NCBI GenBank assembly: GCA_026075535.2
Contig: AP026544.2
Location: forward strand, 1,922,001-1,986,000
DNA length: 64,000 nucleotides
Source of the DNA: Tricholoma matsutake
Taxonomy: Eukaryota > Basidiomycota > Agaricomycetes > Agaricales > Tricholomataceae
Reading direction: 5' to 3'
Under the pieces are notes generated by a model. The model searched no databases. It was not told where the DNA came from and saw nothing but the letters and a program-made list of their open reading frames with translations. Within the stretch, counting starts at the first letter, position 1; every line of letters starts with the position of its first letter. The position numbers and the translations under genes are program-made. This document shows positions 35,531-47,456 of the stretch, piece by piece.

Positions 35531-35622
35531 GTGCAGAGTAAGGATTGAACTCAAGACATCTTGATTAGAGTGATCACATGACAAACCAAACATGTGTGCT
35601 TAACCAGTTGAGCCACAGGAGA
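35531..35622 (-). other. tRNA-like sequence in left end of family T copy 1
   Basis: On the - strand: GCTCAACTGG (box A-like, TGGCTCAACTGG) and GAGTTCAATCC (box B-like), about 60 nt apart. No anticodon arm can be assigned with confidence. It points toward the left terminus. Confidence 0.6.
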
Positions 35623-35689
35623 ATTATTAGATAGTAATATAATGTTTATTCATGACACTCTAATTTTTTTTGGAGTAGTGAAAGATCAA

Positions 35690-35971
35690 ATTTTTTTAAT
35701 TAACCACATCCCTCACATTGAATGCGAGGGAGTGGGGATGATTGTGATTACATAGATAAACAAAAAATCCTCCCTCTCACAAGATGCAAGAGGGAGTTTT
35801 ATTTATATATACAAAGCTAACCCCTTGCGCCAAACGCGAGGGGGGAGGTAAAAACATGGAGAAAAAAATCCCTCCCCCACGCAAAATGGGGGAGGGGGGG
35901 CACAATACTAATAAATAATTAAAAATACAAAAAAAATCCCTCCCCACACAAAGTGTGGGGGAGGGGGAGGG
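35690..35971. repeat. Ladder of CCCTC/GAGGG stem-loops
   Basis: Five successive units, each a C/T-rich arm, a short GCAAA-type loop and a G/A-rich arm. Examples are CCCTCACATTGAATGCGAGGG split as arms CCCTC and GAGGG, CCTCCCTCT with AGAGGGAG, and CCCTCCCCACAC with GTGTGGGGGAGGG. Units are separated by A/T tracts. Similar stem-loops occur at 45565-45720 and 52080-52115. Confidence 0.7.
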
Positions 35972-36753
35972 TGTTATGATTTTCTGTTATTGTAACCCAC
36001 GACGACCAGACGTACGCTGGCAAGACCGGGCATTTTAATTTTCTCATTTGACTCGACTCTCTTCTGATGGAAGACACCTTGATGGATGGTGACTCCATGC
36101 ACCCGAATCCACTCCCACACACACCATGGTACGACAACCCCTTTACATGAGGTCCATGAGGTCGGACCCTCACGATCAACATGCTGCAGTGCAGCATGTC
36201 CTTGACATCAGATCCTTGACATCGGATCCATGACATTGGACACCTCATGCTAGGCATGAGGCTTATCTCTTATTGTTCTCTGATATGCTGCGCCGCAGCA
36301 CTCCTTGACATCGGATGCCTCATGTGAGGCATGAGGCCTATTGTTTCTATTGTTCTTGTCTATATTTACCTGATAAGCATCTCACCTTCCGATTGGACGA
36401 TAGATAGTCCTGGAACAGTATATAAGCTGTAGCTACACTCTGTGTATTCTCCAGCTTGACCTAATTCAATCAATGGTCTTAGACTCAACCAGAACACTCG
36501 ACAGCTTAGGAAGCCCCTAGCTGTGATAACTCGAACTCGACAGTTGGAAAGCCTCCAACTGTGATACACAAACTGACAGTCTACTCAGAAAGCCTCTGAG
36601 TACGGATAGCCGTGACAACTTGAGGAAGTACCCAAGTGAAGGCAGGAAGCCTGATACACTAGGAAGGTCTCCTAGTGCGATACGAGACAGTTGGAAAGCC
36701 TCCAACTGTAACATACAAAGCCAAGGCTGAGTTAAAGACCTATAGTCTTAACA
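35972..36753 (+). repeat. 5' LTR of Ty3 copy 1 (782 bp)
   Basis: Begins TGTTATGATTTTCTG and ends ATAGTCTTAACA. It is about 103 bp longer than the 3' LTR because of a repeated GACATCGGAT...GAGGCATGAGG segment near 36200-36345. Confidence 0.95.
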
Positions 36754-36899
36754 AAAGGTCAAGCTGATCTCTGCAGTCCACCTACCTAGGTGCAGACACA
36801 ACATCTTTCAAACAAAGCCCAGACAGACCTCCAACCGGAGCATCATCATCAGGAAGAACCCTGTGGTATAGATACCAGGGTCGACTAATACGATACTCA

Positions 36900-37889
36900 G
36901 AACCAGCACAGAAGTGGTTCTCAAGAAGAACCAGTGACAAAGAACCCTGATACCTCAATGAAGAAGACTTTAGATCTTCCAATAAAGAAGAAACCCCAGA
37001 ACGAGATCCATTCTCCCTATCCAACGACAATGCCAACATGTCTACTGAACCTACTGCATCTACGAAGGAGATTAGAATCTGAACCCCCTCTGACTTCACA
37101 GGGGACCGAACAAGAACTGCAAAGTTCTTACAAGAAGTAAAACTCTATTTGAGAGTGAACCATGGAATCTATGACACCGATGAAAAGAAAATCATCTTCG
37201 CGTTGTCATTTATGAACGGAGGAACCGCCGCGCCCTGGGCACAGACATGGGCAGAGAAGGAAGACCTAGGAACATGGTCGATCTTCGAAGTAGCACTCAA
37301 AACAATGTTCACACCGATTGACGAAGCTGGCAGAGCCAGGACAGACATGAAAACATTGAAGCAGGGACAGGACCTGGAGGACTACATAGTGCAGTTCCAA
37401 ATCCTGTGAGAGAAGGCAGGAATCAATGATGACACAGCCCTCATCGAGCTCTTCATGGATGGGCTGAACCCAAGACTCCTCGAGAGAGTCTTTAACATGG
37501 AAACAATCCCCACCACGTTAGAAGGGATGATCAACGCCGCCTCCAAGTATGACGGACAATAGAGAAGAGCAAGGGCCATAGCTGGGAAGGCACAAGAGGC
37601 CTTAGCAAGGAAGCTGCCCAACTCCAAATCAAAGGAAGGTCCACTTGAGATTAACCGACTCTCCAATCAAGAGAGGATCGAGCATATGAAGAAGGGATTA
37701 TGCTTCATGTGCCACCAACCAGGACACAGAGCAACCGAACATAAGAAAGGGGAGACAAGGACCGAGGACCGGCCTTTCCCAAAGAACAAAGGCAGAGAAG
37801 CCTACTCGAAGATCCGAGCGATCATGAAAGAACTCGACGAAGAAGGAAAGGAGAAAGCTCTCACCTTAATAGGGGACAAGGGTTTTTAA
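36900..37889 (+). pseudogene. Ty3 copy 1 gag
   Basis: One frame holds SNDNANMSTEPTASTKEIRI, TGA (37080-37082), TPSDFTGDRTRTAKFLQEVK, NHGIYDTDEKKIIFALSFMN, TGA (37407), EKAGINDDTALIELFMDGLN, TAG (37560, where Trp is likely), LCFMCHQPGHRATEH and the stop TAA at 37889. An earlier TGA sits near 36948. The zinc knuckle reads Cys-x2-Cys-x4-His-x4-His, so the usual last Cys is His. The 5' start is uncertain. Confidence 0.8.
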
Positions 37890-37903
37890 AGAGGTGGCCT
37901 GCC

Positions 37904-40900
37904 TTGATGCCAGGTATCACCAAACTCTCTGTCTGCTCTGTATTACTAGCCACTTTGAAGAATCAATCTATGCGTTTAGATATCAAAGTGCTAGGAGCAG
38001 GCAGAGGAAAAGCCATCAAAACCGAAGCCCTACTTGACTCAGGAGCAGGAGGAATATTCATGAGCCACAAATTTGCAAAAAGTGGCGGATTTGAACTACA
38101 CCCCCTGGAAAGGACAATCAGGGTCAAGAACATAGATGGAACCCCAAACAAGAAAGGGGAGATCTCCCACTACACCAAAGGATTCTTAACGATCAACAGA
38201 AGATCATTCCTGACAACCTTCCTCATTGCAGGATTAGGGAAAGAATCAGTTATCCTGGGTCTGCCATGGCTCAGAGGAATCAACCCAGTGATCTACTGGA
38301 GAATTGGAACCTTCCAATTCCGAATGAACGACCGAACCCACCCAGAATTCTCATTTGGGAAAGGGAAAACCCTCATCGGAAGGGTGTGAACAGAGAAATC
38401 TGACAACAATCCTCTGGCTTGGCGCCGGAGAACAGTCAAAGAAGAAGGGAAGCCCTTCAAAGAAATGACAAGAGAGGAGAAATGGGCATGGGCACAAAAG
38501 ATGGTCACCCAAGCAAAAGAAAAGATGGGCCTCAAGATAGAGGAGAAAGAAGAAGAGCGACTTACGTGGCACCGCGTAGCCACTAAAGAACTAGAAAAGC
38601 TCGCCCTTGAAAAGAAATGGAGGAATGAGGAACGGCTAACAAAATGCCAGAAAATTGCCGATAAAGCAAGGCAGATGGGAGAAGCCCTTCGGACTAAGCT
38701 GGGAAAGAACACAATACCCACCGAAACAAGAAAGGCAACCATCGAAGAAGTAGAAGATGAAGAGATTGCGGTCACAACTCTTCAAGATGCAGAGCCCATT
38801 GGGCCACAAGATGAAGAAGACACTGGGAAGGAAAACCCAGCACAGGCAAACCATGAACAGGCAACGGAACAGGCAATGGAACAGGCAATGGAACAACCAA
38901 AAGAGACACCCAAACTAAAGATCGAAGATGATGAGCTACTAGTTGCCTACATCCGAGGAGAACCTGTCATTGGAATATTCAAACCAGCTAAGACACCGCT
39001 GACAGAGGAATATGATGAGCCAAGATACGGATATTCTCAGATGACAAAGACAATCTCTCAGATCATAAAGGCAAAAGGATCACCGCTATATGCTTATGGA
39101 CAAAATATCTGGATCAGGGCAAAAACATCGGTCTCACAACACCTGACACACAAGAAGGAAGGAGATGCCGAACAGAAGACCCTCAATGAGCTACTCCCCG
39201 AACAGTACAGGGAGTACCGACGGATATTCGAAAAGGAAGCATCGGAGAGATTCCCAGAATCAAGACCCTGGGATCATGTGATCGAACTGAAAACAGACTT
39301 TATGGCAAAGGATTGCAGGGTTTACCCATTGTCACCGGCAGAACAAAAGAAACTTGATGAGTTTCTCGATGAAAGCCTGCAGAAAGGATACATCTGACCA
39401 TCGAAATTGCCCATGGCGTCGCCATTCTTCTTCGTTGCGAAGAAGGACTCGGACATGCTACGACCCTGCCAGGATTACAGGTACTTGAATAACGGAACAA
39501 TCAAGAACACCTACCTGCTGCCGCTGGTAGGAGACCTGTTGGACAAACTGAGAGGGGCGAAATGGTTTACGAAATTGGACATCCGATGGGGATATCACAA
39601 TGTCAGAATCAAGGACGGAGATCAATGGAAAGCAGCCTTCAAGACGAACAGGGGGCTGTTTCAGCCGACGGTGATGTTCTTCAGATTATGCAACTCACTG
39701 GCAACCTTCCAGGCAATGATGAATGAGATATTCTGTGACATGATCGGAGAAGGATGGCTCATGATTTACATGGATGACATCTTGATATTCTCCAAGGATC
39801 AGAACAAACACCAGGAAAGGACAAAGAGAGTACTGCAAAGGCTGGCAGAGAACAACCTATACCTGAAACCAGAGAAATGCAAGTTTGACGTCCACAAGGT
39901 GGAATTCTTGGGTCTGATCATCCGACCCAACGAAATTGCCATGGACAACATGAAACTGGCAGGTATACAGGATTGGCCAACCCCGACAAACGTAAAGGCA
40001 GTCAGATCTTTCCTGGGGTTTGGAAACTTCTACAGGAAGTTTATCGGACATTTCGCGGAGACAAGCAGACCGCTTAATGAGCTGACGAAGAAGGACAAAA
40101 TGTTCAACTGGACAACCGAATGCGAACAGGCCTTTCAGACGCTGAAAAGGAAATTTGCAGAAGCACCGGTACTGCTGATGCCAGACCCGACAAAACCATT
40201 CATGATCAAATCAGACGCCTCAAAACATGCGACAGGAGGAGTGCTGAGACAAAGGGATAGGAATGGAGACTGGCATCCGTGTGGATACATATCGCATGCA
40301 CTTACACCAACAGAATGGAACTACGAGATATACGACAGCGAACTTCTGGCGATAGTACGATCGCTGGAAACTTGGAGACACTACTTGCTGGGTTCAGAAC
40401 ACCCGGTAGTAATCCTCTCGGATCACAAGAACCTAACGTACTTCTGGATGGCACAGAAACTGAACAGACGACAGGCAAGATGGAGCTTATTCCTATCAGA
40501 ATTTGACTTGCAACTCATCCACGTACCTGGATCTCAGATGGTACAGAGCGATGTGCTATCATGGAGAGCGGACCATATACTGGAAGAAGACAATGATAAT
40601 GAAGACGTCACAATGCTGCCAGAAACAGTATTTGTGAAATTCATTGACACCAAAATGCATGATCTACTTGCGAGTAGTATCATGAAAGATGATCTGGTAA
40701 AAAGCGCAATTGAAGCACTAAAGACAAAAGGAACTCTGCCAATAAAGTCAGCATTGGAAGATTGGAAAATAGAGGACGGCCTTCTATTTTTCCGAGACAG
40801 GTGCTATGTCCTGGACAACGGAGATCTATGGAAGAAGCTGGTGCAAAAATACCACAAAGGAGTAACCAGCGGACACCCAGGACAATGGCAGACAACTGAA

Positions 40901-42094
40901 ATGGTTAGGAGAGACTACTGGTGGCCAGGAATGATGATGTACATCAAAAACTACATCGCTGGATGTGCAACATGCCAGCAAATGAAGGTCAACACCCACC
41001 CGACGACACCGCCTCTACAACCGATTAAATCCGAAGCAACAAGACCATTTGCGATGGTGATGACTGATTTCATAACTGACTTACCAGAGTCCAATGGTTA
41101 TGATGCACTCGTGGTCGTGGTAGACCATGGACTTATGAAGGGGGTAATTTTTATCCCTTGCAGGAAAACTATAGATGCATTGGGAGCAGCCACCCTCTAT
41201 CTAGACAATGTCTACAAATGATTTGGCCTCCCAGACAAGATCATCTCTGACAGAGATCCCAGATTCACCTCCCAGCTGTTCCAGGAGCTAGGGAGACTAC
41301 TCGGAATCAAGCTGGCAATGAGCACAGCATACCACCCCCAGACCGATGGGGAGACAGAACAGGTGAACCAGGAAGTGGAAGTATACTTACGAATCTTCTG
41401 CTTGAACAACCAGGAGAATTGGAAACACCTCCTCCCAACTGCGGAGTTCACGCACAACCAGAGAACCCACTCCATACAGAAGAACTCTCCGTTCTACCTC
41501 ATGATGGGCTATGAGCCCAAGGCGATCCCCCTCCCGTACTTGAAAACGAATATACCAGCTATTGAGAAGCGAATTGTCGCACTGCAATGAGCCCGAGACG
41601 AAGCGAAGGCAACTCACGAGTTAGCCAGACAGATAATGGTGGAAAGGACGACAAGACACTTCACCCCATTCAAAGAAGGAGACAGAGTGTGGCTAGAAGC
41701 AAAGAACCTCAAAACGACACATGCAACAAGGAAGCTCGCACCAAAGAGAGAAGGACCATTCACAATCGACAAGGTCCTGAGCCCACTCTCCTACCGACTG
41801 AAGTTACCAGAACAGTGGAAAATACACCCAGTATTCCACGCGGCGCTCCTTTCCCCATACAAAGAAACCGAGACACATGGACCGAACTTCCCAGAACCAC
41901 CGCCCGATCTGATAGAAGGTGAATCGGAATATGAAGTGGAAGTGATCATCGGACATAAGAAGAAAGGAAGGACCATGCACTTCCTAGTGAAGTGGGTTGG
42001 ATATCCGACCTCGGAGAACTCGTGGGAGCCCGAGGGAAACCTGACTAATGCCAAGAGAATCCTAGGGGCATATAAACAGCGACGACAGCTGTAG
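37904..42094 (+). pseudogene. Ty3 copy 1 pol (PR-RT-RH-IN-chromodomain)
   Basis: One uninterrupted frame except for four TGAs (38387, 39395, 41219, 41588). Protease: LLDSGAGGIFM and VILGLPWLRGI. A charged linker (38465-38950). RT: PMASPFFFVAKKDSDMLRPC, WFTKLDIRWGYHNVRI, LMIYMDDILIFS. RNase H: SDASKHATGGVLRQRDRNGD, YDSELLAIVRSLETWRHYLL. Integrase: SGHPGQWQTTEMVRRDYWWP, CATCQQM, MTDFITDLPESNGYDALVVV, ISDRDPRFTS, STAYHPQTDGETEQVNQEVE. Chromodomain: YEVEVIIGHKKKGRTMHFLV with KWVGYPTSENSWEPEGNL. TGAs fall at YI/PSKLPMASP, VYK/FGLPDK and LQ/ARDEAK, where Arg is the family residue. Pol lies in a different frame from gag. Confidence 0.92.
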
Positions 42095-42715
42095 AACCCC
42101 CAAAACCAAAACACCCACCAAACAAACCACAAAAGAAACCACAGAATGTTCACCATCCCATCAACACTACACCTACCACGAACCCCAGCAAGGACTGGGC
42201 GAACGGTCATCGACCAATGACCACTGACGAACATACTCCCTGGCAGACCCACATGGATATGCCTGCATGGGATTCCTTTCTGGATTACAAGGGACGACTG
42301 GATAAGAAGGATGTCCTCGACCTGTCCCAAATGCTGCCTCTTTGCCTGGAGGAGCACGAAGGCGGACTACACCTGGGTGAGGACCCAATATGAAGAGTGA
42401 TGTTTTGAGGAAGAGCGAGACAGGGAAGACTACATCTTGGAGGACTTCTGCGTCGACCAGACAGGGCTTCACCCTGGCATGAGACCACTGGCGGGTGTGA
42501 GCAGACCCTTATGGATCGACCTCCAATGGAATGCCCACTACAATGAAGAGAGTGGATATAGCCTGGCGAGAAGGCTCCTGCTTGGAGAGCACGGAGAACT
42601 GGGAACCCCACTGCACTCCAACCGATTCCCTCAGACCCCAACCCACCCCACTTCCTGAGTGGAGAAAAGAAGATAGTGATCGAAGTCAGTGACTTCAAAG
42701 ATAGAGAGAGGGTGA
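42095..42715 (+). other. Ty3 copy 1 3' untranslated/extra region
   Basis: Between the pol stop and the 3' LTR. A fragmentary frame on + (DFCVDQTGLHPGMRPLAGV near 42440) may be an old extra coding segment; otherwise nothing recognisable. It ends in the purine tract. Confidence 0.5.
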
Positions 42716-43394
42716 TGTTACGATTTTCTGTTATTGTAACCCACGACGACCAGATGTATGCCGGCAAGACCGGGCATTTTAATTTTCTCATTTGACTCAA
42801 CTCTCTTCTGATGGAAGACACCTTGACGGATGGTGACTCCATGCACCCGAATCCACTCCCACACACACCATGGTACAACAACCCCTTTACATGAGGTCCA
42901 TGATGTGAGACCCTCACGATCGACATGCTGCGCTGCAGCATGTCCTTGACATCGGACACCTCATGCGAGGCATGAGGCCTATTGTTTCTATTGTTCTTGT
43001 CTATATTTACCTGATAAGCATCTCACCTTCTGATTGGATGATAGATAGTCCTGGAACAGTATATAAGCTGTAGCTACACTCTGTGTATTCTCCAGCTTGA
43101 CCTAATTCAATCAACCGTCTTAGACTCAACCAGAACACTCGACAGCTTAGGAAGCCCCTAGCTGTGATAACTCGAACTTGACAGTTGGAAAGCCTCCAAC
43201 TGTGATACACAAACTGACAGTCTACTCAGAAAGCCTCTGAGTATGGATAGCCATGACAACTTGAGGAAGTACCCAAGTGAAGGCAGGAAGCCTGATACAC
43301 TAGGAAGGTCTCCTAGTGCGATACGAGACAGTTGGAAAGCCTCCAACTGTAACATACAAAGCCAAGGCTGAGTTAAAGACCTATAGTCTTAACA
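42716..43394 (+). repeat. 3' LTR of Ty3 copy 1 (679 bp)
   Basis: Begins TGTTACGATTTTCTG and ends ATAGTCTTAACA; nearly identical to the 5' LTR apart from the missing ~103 bp and scattered transitions. Confidence 0.95.
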
Positions 43395-43399
43395 GAGGG

Positions 43400-43765
43400 G
43401 ATACAACCCCGCTGTTGTCTGTCCTTCCACCCACGATCCACCCCACGAGCAGTTGCTTGTGAGGCTGGGGGCGGGTGGTGCATTGTCATCTCCTATCCCT
43501 GCACCTGGGCACCGTTCCACCCACATTCCACCCCACAAGCAGTTGCTTGTGAGGCTGGGGGTGGGTGGCTTGTCATTGTTGTCGTTCCACCCGTGATCCA
43601 CCCTACGAGCAGTTGCTTGTGAGGCTGGGGGCGGGTGATGTGTCATTGTCGTCTCCTGTCCCTGCACCTGGGCATCATTCCACCCATGATCCACCCCATG
43701 AGCAGTTGCTCATGAGGCTGGAGATGGGTGGCTTGTTGTCATTTGTCACTGTTGTCCCCTGTCTG
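43400..43765. repeat. Array of GAGCAGTTGCTC hairpin units
   Basis: Four units of about 80-90 bp, each with GATCCACCCCACGAGCAGTT then GCTTGTGAGGCTGGGGGCGG or a variant. Core stems are (C)ACGAGC and GCT(C/T)GTG with loop AGTT. It belongs to family T copy 1 outside the nested insertions. Confidence 0.8.
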
Positions 43766-44326
43766 GATTTCTGTTTTTTTCCTTTTTTTTTGGGGGGGGG
43801 GGGTTTGGGCGCGTCAGTGCGACATGGCACGAGTACAGACGTTGGTGGGTGCTTACTAGGCAGGTACCCCCCTTCCAGGGTCTCCTGGCATCCCTCCGCA
43901 CCCTCCTAGCCTGTGTCGACAGCCTCACATCCCATTTGTACGGGGAGGAGGGGATCAGGTGGGTGTGGGCGTGCATTGCATGTTTTTCGTTGTGGCAGGT
44001 CATCCCCAGTAGTGAGGTCTTTACACTCCCCCCCATATTCCTATAGGAATCTGATGATTCCGATGATTCTGATTGGACTCCAATTGGAATCCAACCATAT
44101 TCCGATGTCATTTTCACCAGCCAAATTGACATGAAATGGCACATTTAGTCCTAGTCCAGTCTGATGTAGTCCGATCAGAGTCTGATCGGACTATTGGAAT
44201 TTCCTAGGAATTTCCGATCATATAAATCACATAGGACTAGTCCGAAGTTATGCTAAGACATCAGACAACATAGGATTCTGATAGGAATGAAAGCAGCCTT
44301 GCTTAGTAATATAGTATGAAAAATTA

Positions 44327-44408
44327 AATGCACACACGAGAATTGAACACTTGACTACAGGAGATTATGTTAGCATAAACCAACAACAATACCATTAGGC
44401 TAAACAGT
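44327..44408 (-). other. tRNA-like sequence in left end of family T copy 2
   Basis: On the - strand: TTAGCCTAATGG (box A-like) and GTTCAATTCTCG (box B-like). Points outward. Confidence 0.5.
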
Positions 44409-45812
44409 CATTACAGGTAAGTGATCATACTACACTACATACGTTCCCGCAGGTGTGATGACAAAGCACATAGCCACATCATCACACCTGCCAGCTCATC
44501 AACTCCCACCACCACCACCAACGATGACAAGCACGCCACCTCCATCCCCCCACCTCAATCACCTCAACCCAGCAACTCCCACCACTACCACTTCACCCCC
44601 ATCTCTAGACGAGCCCCCAAGACCAGAAATGACTGGTTTCGATGCTGAACGACACCCAAACGACGCAATCGTCGTTTGGGCCATAGTAAGTTTTTTTTTT
44701 CATTTGTTTTTTACTTTTGTAAACTAACTAATTCATTTGTTTTGTTTCTAGGTTCTAATCTACATGAGTAACGATGGACTGATGCGAGCCAAACCCACAC
44801 CCAACGACGCCCCTGGCAACCCCCCTCCTCCCCATCAAAACGGGATGTGAGGGTATTGATCATGGTCAGGAGCACGGGGAGCAACACCAGGAGACCCCAG
44901 AAGGGGAATACCTGCCCGTAAGCACCACCTGACCTCTCCCCTCGAGCCACATTACTGACGAACTGACAATGCACCCACCCCATGCCTACGAGCTGCTGCT
45001 CGTAGGGTGGATCGTGAGTGCATGGACCCCCCACAACACCAATGACATCCAGCACCCCCCATCACTGCCATGAGCGACTGCTCGTGGGGTGTATATGGGG
45101 TGCGAGAACACGGGAATGGCATGGAGGGACGACGATGGCACCAAACGACACGCCTACAAGCAGCTGCCCATAGGGTGGTTTGTGGGTGCAGATGACGAGG
45201 GGGATGAATGACAAGGGTGACGAAACAACAAGGGGAAAGGGAGATGATGACCAGAAGGGGAGACGATGGCGACACCTGCCCCATGCATGCCTATGAGCAT
45301 CTGCTTGTAGGGTGTTTAAGGGGAGGGGGAGGGAGGGAGGGGACGATGGACAAACACCCCCACCAATATACGATGCACCACCCACCACCAGCCTCGTGAG
45401 CAACTGCTCGTGGGGTGGACGGTGGGTGGAACAACGAGGGAGGGGAGACGAGGGAGGCGAGGGAAGCCACGGGGGAGGCGAGGTGAGGGAGGCGAGACAC
45501 AATGGAGACGAGAGGGAGGGGAAACGATGGGACAGGGCTGATGAGACAGCCAACACGATGCACCACCACCCCCTCCCCCCCGTTTTGCAGGGGGGTGGGT
45601 TTTTTTTGTAGAATTTAAAATAGTATAATTAAATAGTATAATTAATTCTCCCCCTCGTGTTTGCATGGGGTTTTTTTTAAAATATATTTATCTACTCCCT
45701 CGCAAAGATGTGAGGGCTCAACAATTTTTTTTCGAGCTCTTGTGAGAGAGGTTAAAAATAAGTGAACTAATCCTAAGTGCTTTAAATGGACTTTATATTA
45801 CATATTTATTAA

Positions 45813-45900
45813 TGCTCCTGTGGCTCAACTGGTTGAGCACTTGTTTGGTAGTCATGTCACTTATATCCCAAGGTCTAGAGTTCAATTCCTGCTCTGCCCA
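45813..45900 (+). other. tRNA-like sequence in right end of family T copy 2
   Basis: GCTCCTGTGGCTCAACTGG (box A) and GAGTTCAATTCCTGCTCTG (box B). Closely similar to the - strand sequence at 35531-35622. Points outward. Confidence 0.65.
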
Positions 45901-46189
45901 TTTATTTTGTAAGCACTTTCATCAAGTTAAGTCTTCCGAAATGGTGTGGTATTCCAACTACTACCTGTTGGAATTGCATAGGACTTTACTCAGAGTTTAC
46001 TAGGAATTTCTTGGAAATAAAAGTACATGGTCATCAAGATACATTCCGATCGGATTCCTATTGGACTCCTAGGACTAGTGTCAGACTAGTAGGACTCCTA
46101 TCAGATTCCGATCAGACTCTTATCAGAAAACTCGGACTCCTAGGACTCTGATAGGAATACGGGGGGGAGTGCAAAGTTTACCCAGTAGT

Positions 46190-46790
46190 ATACAACCTAA
46201 AAAGCAATAAATTACAATTAGTTAGTTTATAAAAACAAAAAGCAAATGAAAAAAACTCACATAGGGCCCAAACGACGTGATTTGCGTCGTTTGGTCCCGT
46301 GTTGGCTCGTTTGCGGGTGGTGGCATCGTTACTAGTAGATTATGACCTAGAAAACTAAAAAAATGAGTTAGTTAGTTTATTAAAACAAAAACCAAATGAA
46401 AAAAACTTACGTAGGGCCCAAACGACGCGATCTGCGTCGTTTGGGCCCGCATTGGCTCGTTTGCGAGTGGTGGCATCATTGCCAGTAGATTATAACCTAG
46501 AAAGCTAAAAAAAAGGTTAGTTAGTTTATAAAAACAAAAAGCAAACGAAAAAAACCTTACTTAGGGCCCAAACGATGTGATCTGCATCGTTTGGGCCTGC
46601 ATTCTGTCCAATCACGTCGTTTGGGCCCACGTTATGTCTGGCAGTCCAGTAGAACCTATAAAACAAATGAAACAAGTTAGTTAGTATGAAAAAACAAGAA
46701 GCAAACAAAAAAAAACATACTTAGGCCCCAAACAACGCGGTATGCGTCGTTTGGGCCGCGTTCCGTCCAGTCAGCTCATTTGAAGGTGGT
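46190..46790 (-). repeat. Tandem ~120 bp exon-plus-intron-like units
   Basis: About five units. Each has a perfect or near-perfect palindrome with arms GGGCCCAAACGACG and CGTCGTTTGGGCCC around a 7 nt loop. Read on -, each palindrome is followed by GTAAG(T), a T-rich stretch, AACTAACTAA (branch-like) and a TAG acceptor, i.e. a full intron-like segment of about 60 nt. Two units have an open exon frame (LANEPMRAQTTQIASFGPY and a variant). Confidence 0.75.
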
Positions 46791-46913
46791 GGTGATGGTG
46801 GCATTGGGCGTGGGAGTGGTGGTGGTGGGTGCACATGCAGTGGTGGTGGTAGAGTGGAGAGGAGGAGGAGGCAGTGTTGGCGACAGTGGTGGTGGTGGTT
46901 GTGAGCTGGCAGT

Positions 46914-47338
46914 TGTAAGGGGACTAGGGGGTGCCCTGTGTGTTTTTCCTATTTTTTATGTTCGTCCCATATTTTTCCCCACCTCATTCCCTTCTATTCT
47001 TCATTTTCTATGATTTTTCCGGATTTTATTACTAATTTTCCCTTGCTATCATGTTTGTATATGTTGACACTTTTATATTTAGAGGCGGAGTACCCCTTCC
47101 GACACATACCCCTTGGTATGATGTCATTCGGCGGCCTTGATCCGCCTATCTCCACCTTTTTCTATTTTTAGGTTATATTTGATTTTTGTCGTCTTCACAT
47201 ATACTGGGCATCAGCAAGGGGATCCTTAGAGTTTTCTCTTCGGATTTCCCTTTGCTAGGTGCGCCCCCAATCCCTGTATTATGTAGCATAATTTTAACTT
47301 CGGATTTCCCTTTGCTAGAGGCTTAGGTTGCCCTTATA
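46914..47338 (+). repeat. Solo LTR of the second Ty3 family (425 bp)
   Basis: TGTAAGGGGACTAG to TTGCCCTTATA, flanked by a perfect 5 bp duplication GCAGT (46909-46913 and 47339-47343). Same family as the LTR at 59839-60262. Confidence 0.93.
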
Positions 47339-47456
47339 GCAGTCATGTGTCATGTGTCATGTGTATGCATACTTATTAATTATTCCATTAATGGCTGTGA
47401 TTAACTACATACCTTGGTTGGGTAAGAAATGTATTAAATGTATGCCCAAGAATAAT

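Larger units (their letters stand above)
35972..43394 (+). mobile_element. Ty3-type chromovirus (copy 1)
   Basis: Two LTRs (35972-36753 and 42716-43394) beginning TGTTA and ending TAACA, flanked by a perfect 5 bp duplication GAGGG (35967-35971 and 43395-43399). It contains gag, protease, RT, RNase H, integrase and a chromodomain in the order typical of chromoviruses. A purine-rich tract (AGATAGAGAGAGGGTGA) precedes the 3' LTR. Seven in-frame TGAs and one TAG interrupt it. Confidence 0.95.
44013..46180. mobile_element. Family T copy 2 (2.17 kb), nested in copy 1
   Basis: Flanked by a perfect 8 bp duplication CCCAGTAG (44005-44012 and 46181-46188). Ends are TGAGGTCTTTACACTCCCCC and, as reverse complement of the right, TAAACTTTGCACTCCCCC, each followed by CCRTATTCCTAT and GGACTCC-type subrepeats. 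tRNA-like sequences lie at 44327-44408 (-) and 45813-45900 (+). The interior has an exon/intron-like segment (44590-44760), GAGC hairpins (44985-45420) and CCCTC stem-loops (45565-45720). It is in the opposite orientation to copy 1: the motif order is reversed and the shared CTCACATCCC segment is on the other strand. Confidence 0.8.

Noticed and set aside
44421..45666. Frames with repeated PPHEQLLV-type peptides
   Set aside because: They come from the hairpin repeats and appear in different frames and strands in each block; no long consistent frame.
46780..46910. Gly/Val-rich frame from GGTGGTGGT repeats
   Set aside because: Microsatellite translation only, ending in the solo LTR.
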